Source of the DNA: Acidimicrobiaceae bacterium
GTDB taxonomy: Bacteria > Actinomycetota > Acidimicrobiia > Acidimicrobiales > Palsa-688
Assembly (NCBI GenBank): GCA_030838025.1
Contig: JAUTXM010000293.1
Coordinates: 1-8,564, forward strand
Direction of reading: 5' to 3'
Length of the DNA: 8,564 bases
The position numbers and the translations under genes were made by a program. Shown piece by piece: positions 6,473-8,564 of this stretch. The notes below the pieces were generated by a model. The model was not told the origin of the DNA and made no database searches. It was given only the letters and a program-made list of their open reading frames with translations. Every line of letters starts with the position of its first letter. Position 1 is the first letter of the stretch.

Positions 6473-6550
6473 CGCTCCATTGTCGCCGATGGATCACCAC
6501 CGGACCGGCGTTCGCAGGTGATACCTGTACCGATCGGAGGAGGTAACAGC

Positions 6551-6754
6551 TCAGGCCGGAGGTTCGTGGGTGATCACGATGCGTTCTCCCGCCCGGAGCA
6601 CCTCGCGGTACACCACCGACTCCTCCTTGGCGAAGGCGCGCTGCGCCATCCGCAGCACCAACGCCGCACCGCCGGCATACAACCATGCTTTATTGCCGTT
6701 GACGACCCCATGGCGCCACCCACGGCGCATGGCCAGCCGAATGAGCCAGCTCAT
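6551..6754 (-). CDS. Small basic hypothetical protein, 67 residues
   Basis: The ATG at 6754 overlaps the stop of the 71-residue gene (ATGA, 6751-6754), and there is no ribosome site of its own, so translation is probably coupled. The N-terminal half is strongly basic (RLAMRRGWRHG), and a moderately hydrophobic helix follows (about 22-40: NKAWLYAGGAALVLRMAQR). A short strand-like end, VVYREVLRAGERIVITHEPP, completes it. I do not recognise a characterised family. Position suggests a small membrane-associated accessory of the two preceding membrane proteins. It is the last gene of its run; 78 non-coding bases separate it from ttuB. Confidence 0.72.
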   Translation of the reverse strand: MSWLIRLAMRRGWRHGVVNGNKAWLYAGGAALVLRMAQRAFAKEESVVYREVLRAGERIVITHEPPA

Positions 6755-6966
6755 ACGCGACGGATTTCGACCACCGTGGTCTTCTTTTTCCCCTTCCTTC
6801 GACCAAGGAAGTAGGCCAAGAGGATCAGCAGGATCACCCCACCGATGGCTGCGATCTCGACGATCGGCTTGGCGTTGTCGACCGCTTCGTCGGCGTCACC
6901 TTTGATCTCGCGCAGCTTGGCCTCGATGTCGGCCTTGGTCACCGGCGGATCGGTCTTCTTCGCCAT
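6751..6966 (-). CDS. Small single-pass membrane protein, 71 residues
   Basis: The start is the ATG at 6966, which shares one base with the stop of the preceding gene (TGATG); a clear AAGGAG ribosome site lies 5 bases before it. The same frame is open farther upstream, but that part overlaps the holin-like gene and is arginine-rich junk-like sequence, so I reject longer starts. Residues 10-33 are a charged helix (KADIEAKLREIKGDADEAVD), residues about 35-54 form one membrane helix (VEIAAIGGVILLILLAYFLG), and a basic RRKGKKK cluster follows, which predicts a cytoplasmic C-terminus. The function is unknown. Confidence 0.8.
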   Translation of the reverse strand: MAKKTDPPVTKADIEAKLREIKGDADEAVDNAKPIVEIAAIGGVILLILLAYFLGRRKGKKKTTVVEIRRV

Positions 6967-7355
6967 CAGCGCTCCTTGCTCCCTGGCCCATGGGAGATGC
7001 GGCGCACCATGAGCCCGATCACCGCGCCTAGGAAAACCACCACGATCAGGTACGGCACCCACGACCAGTTGCCGGTCAGGTGGTGGCCGGTCTCGCCCTG
7101 GACGGCTCGCAGCAGGCCGACCCCGGCCAACAGGAACCCGAGGCTGATCATCAGCGCCCCGGCCACGCCAAAGGCGACCCACCGAAGCAGCAGCTTGAGC
7201 GGATCGATCGTCTGCTGCTTGGCATAGGTGACGATCAGGTTGACGAGCTCTTTGAACTCAGCCGGCAGGCTCTCGTCCTTGCCCGACTTTTTGGTGTCTC
7301 GAGGTACTGCCAAGGCAACCTCATCTCGGGCGTATCGGGGCTGTTGGGTGACCAT
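6966..7355 (-). CDS. Two-TM holin-X-like membrane protein, 129 residues
   Basis: The ATG at 7355 shares a base with the LON gene's TAA (TAATG). Residues 1-30 are polar and charged, and 31-53 form an amphipathic helix (EFKELVNLIVTYAKQQTIDPLK). Transmembrane helices lie at about 57-81 and 100-118, and the end is short and basic. This layout resembles the actinobacterial putative holin-X / 'phage holin family' proteins. That name reflects shape only, and no lysis gene is nearby, so phage origin is not implied. It is co-encoded with a D-Ala-D-Ala carboxypeptidase and small membrane proteins, which hints at an envelope role. The family assignment is from general pattern and is moderate. Confidence 0.8.
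   Translation of the reverse strand: MVTQQPRYARDEVALAVPRDTKKSGKDESLPAEFKELVNLIVTYAKQQTIDPLKLLLRWVAFGVAGALMISLGFLLAGVGLLRAVQGETGHHLTGNWSWVPYLIVVVFLGAVIGLMVRRISHGPGSKER
6972..6977 (-). promoter_or_regulatory. Ribosome binding site for the 71-residue protein
   Basis: AAGGAG on the minus strand, 5 bases before the ATG at 6966. It supports the short start over longer in-frame alternatives. Confidence 0.7.
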
Positions 7356-8023
7356 TATTCCCGTTTGAGACGATAGGCGAGTAAAACCGCATGTTCCTCG
7401 GCCATCTGCTCGAGGGCGCGGAGACGTTCGATGTGGTCGTCGGTGCCGAGAAGACGTTGCTTGTCGAGGCTGGCGATGGGGGCGACGGCGAGCAGTTGCC
7501 AGGCCGCCACGACCGGGTCGTCGGACAACCCGACGTCCGCCGGGGCCACCTCCTCGCCCAGCTCGGCCGCCAGCGCCAGCATTCGCCGCACCGCTCGCTC
7601 AGCCGCCGCCAAGGCCGCACCCGCGGCACCGGCGGCAGCGGCCGCACCCGCGGCACCGGCCGCACCCGCGTCGCCCACAGGCCACGGCAGCTCGGCCCGC
7701 TCGTCCACCAGGGCAACGGGGTACGGGTCCTCGGGCAACCACTCCCGCACGTCGATCCGGCGGCCACCAAGGGCCAACACGACCCATCGCCCGTCGGCCA
7801 GCTCCGTCGCCTCGACGATGCGGGCGACCGTCGCCACGGCGAAACGCTGATCGTCGCCGCCGACCTCCGAACCCCGCTCGATCAGGACCACGCCGAACTC
7901 CGGCTCACCGCGCAGGCAATCGAACATGAGCACCCGGTACCGGGGCTCGAACACGTGCAACGGGAGGATCCCGTGCGGCACCAAGACGGTGCCCAACGGA
8001 AACATGGGCATGCGGCGGCTCAT
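7355..8023 (-). CDS. LON substrate-binding-domain protein (stand-alone)
   Basis: This 222-residue protein has the N-terminal domain of Lon protease without its AAA+ or peptidase parts. The start MSRRMPMFPLGTVLVPHG is followed by LPLHVFEPRYR (residues 20-30), the family signature, then FGVVLIERG and the beta-rich VGGDDQRFAVATVARIVEATELADGRW region. The helical C-terminal half has ASLDKQRLLGTDDHIERLRAL near 184-204. Stand-alone members are common in bacteria and their role is poorly known; they may bind unfolded peptides. The ATG at 8023 lies 10 bases after the dacB stop and has no strong ribosome site; Met5 is an alternative. An Ala/Gly tract at about 118-140 interrupts the domain between the beta and helical parts and looks like a lineage-specific insertion. 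Confidence 0.9.
   Translation of the reverse strand: MSRRMPMFPLGTVLVPHGILPLHVFEPRYRVLMFDCLRGEPEFGVVLIERGSEVGGDDQRFAVATVARIVEATELADGRWVVLALGGRRIDVREWLPEDPYPVALVDERAELPWPVGDAGAAGAAGAAAAAGAAGAALAAAERAVRRMLALAAELGEEVAPADVGLSDDPVVAAWQLLAVAPIASLDKQRLLGTDDHIERLRALEQMAEEHAVLLAYRLKRE
7614..7670. repeat. GCCGCACCCGCGG repeats in the LON-domain gene
   Basis: A 19-base unit is present identically at 7614-7632 and 7641-7659, 27 bases (nine codons) apart, and a partial third copy overlaps its end at 7659-7670. It encodes the Ala/Gly linker. Its first 11 bases match the core of the ttuA tail repeat. Confidence 0.8.
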
Positions 8024-8033
8024 GCGCAGTCAC

Positions 8034-8564
8034 TCAACGGGCGGGCCGCGGGGACAGGTCGGCGATCGGCGGGGCCTGCGGGAACTGGGCCAAGGCCACG
8101 CCGACCCGGTCGCCGAGGGCGTCACCGGCGCTCAGGCTCAGCGTGGCGTTGGAGATGAGGGAAAAGGCCACGCCGGTCGCGCCGGGCGCGCCGGTGGCGG
8201 CAACGGAGCCGGCCGCGGGGGTCACGAAGCCGCTCAGTGCCGCAACGCCGTCAAGGCTGCCCGTCTTGGCCTTGAGTCGCCCCGCCGCCGGAGTCCCGAC
8301 CATGCGACGGATGAGGGTTCCGGACTTCCCGGCGACGGCCAGGCCCTGGCCGATGGCACCGTCGGGTCCACCTCGGACGAGCGCCGCGAGGATCAGCTGG
8401 CAGGTGGCCCGGTCGCCGCGGTCGAGACCGGAACCATCGATCATGTGCAGGCCCGCGGTCGGCAAATGATCCGCCTCCAGGGCGGACTCGACGGCCGCCA
8501 CCCCGGCCGCGGTGGTCGGCGTGGCGGGCGACGCCTGGCGACCAAGTTCCTTGGTGATCAACTC
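8034..8564 (-). CDS. dacB: D-alanyl-D-alanine carboxypeptidase / endopeptidase (PBP4-type, peptidase S13), C-terminal part
   Basis: The gene runs off the right edge, so the start, the signal peptide and the SxxK and SxN active-site motifs are not visible. The 176 visible residues open with ELITKELGR, which fits the helix just after the SxN motif. They contain IDGSGLDRGDRATC (about 42-55) and the KTG box in RLKAKTGSLDGVAALSGFV (KTG at 100-102). These are the C-terminal hallmarks of S13 penicillin-binding proteins. The enzyme trims or cleaves peptidoglycan stem peptides in the periplasm. The usual Asn after DGSGLxR is replaced by Asp or shifted (DRGDR), a small departure. The gene heads the visible minus-strand run, followed after 10 bases by the LON gene. 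The gene symbol is by family resemblance. Confidence 0.88.
   Translation of the reverse strand, partial: ELITKELGRQASPATPTTAAGVAAVESALEADHLPTAGLHMIDGSGLDRGDRATCQLILAALVRGGPDGAIGQGLAVAGKSGTLIRRMVGTPAAGRLKAKTGSLDGVAALSGFVTPAAGSVAATGAPGATGVAFSLISNATLSLSAGDALGDRVGVALAQFPQAPPIADLSPRPAR

Noticed and set aside
6536..6543. Good-looking plus-strand ribosome site GGAGGAGG
   Set aside because: No start codon follows at a usable distance, and the downstream plus frame is opposite well-supported minus-strand genes.
6520..6550. Possible -35/-10 pair (TTACCT, 17 bases, TATCAC) upstream of ttuB
   Set aside because: Only 3 of 6 and 4 of 6 matches to consensus; in GC-rich DNA this is not convincing.
6966..7355. 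Holin-like gene as a sign of prophage
   Set aside because: No phage structural, lysin or integrase genes are present and the gene sits in a tight housekeeping-type run.
7391..8158. Plus-strand 255-residue frame opposite the LON gene
   Set aside because: It is antisense shadow; the minus-strand LON domain has clear family motifs.

Overview
The window is GC-rich (roughly 70%) and gene-dense, with almost no intergenic sequence. Most gene junctions are 1-4 base start/stop overlaps, and several starts are GTG or TTG. Together with a MarP-type CvpA/trypsin protease, a LON-domain-only protein, a holin-X-like membrane protein and a TPR-CHAT/ECF-sigma neighbourhood, this suggests a high-GC actinomycetote. 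An uncultured Acidimicrobiia-like lineage is my guess. I saw no phage, IS element, CRISPR array, tRNA or rRNA.

Layout from left to right. (A) 1-1602, plus strand: the 3' part of a CHAT-domain protease gene with a helical, TPR-like N-terminal part. It meets, tail to tail with an 11-base overlap, (B) a minus-strand pair: an ECF-like sigma-70 factor (2065-2694, possibly from 2775) followed by a 158-residue protein (1592-2068) in a 4-base TTGA overlap. (C) 2846-6472, minus strand: a four-gene run ttuB > ttuA > trmI > marP in which all three junctions are the same 4-base GTGA overlap. (D) 6551-8564, minus strand: partial dacB-like D-Ala-D-Ala carboxypeptidase > LON-domain protein > two-TM holin-like protein > 71-residue one-TM protein > 67-residue basic protein, all overlapping or 10 bases apart.

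How they may work together. TtuB (sulfur carrier) and TtuA (sulfurtransferase) make 2-thio-ribothymidine at tRNA position 54, and TrmI makes m1A58. Both lie in the T-loop, and in Thermus m1A58 is known to promote thiolation of position 54, so this is a coherent T-loop modification operon, normally a thermophile trait. MarP, at its 3' end, would be an envelope serine protease with an intact His-Asp-Ser triad. Block D looks envelope-related. The CHAT protease, sigma factor and small two-part protein form a set resembling in outline (not in proven homology) the TPR-CHAT / inhibitor / sigma arrangement of type III-E CRISPR (Craspase, Csx30, CASP-sigma), here without CRISPR parts.

Most unusual points: TtuB does not end at its diglycine but carries a 22-residue Gly-rich tail starting with Cys. 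In addition, four genes (ttuB, ttuA, trmI, LON) carry in-frame low-complexity expansions built from short DNA repeats, two of which share the same core.
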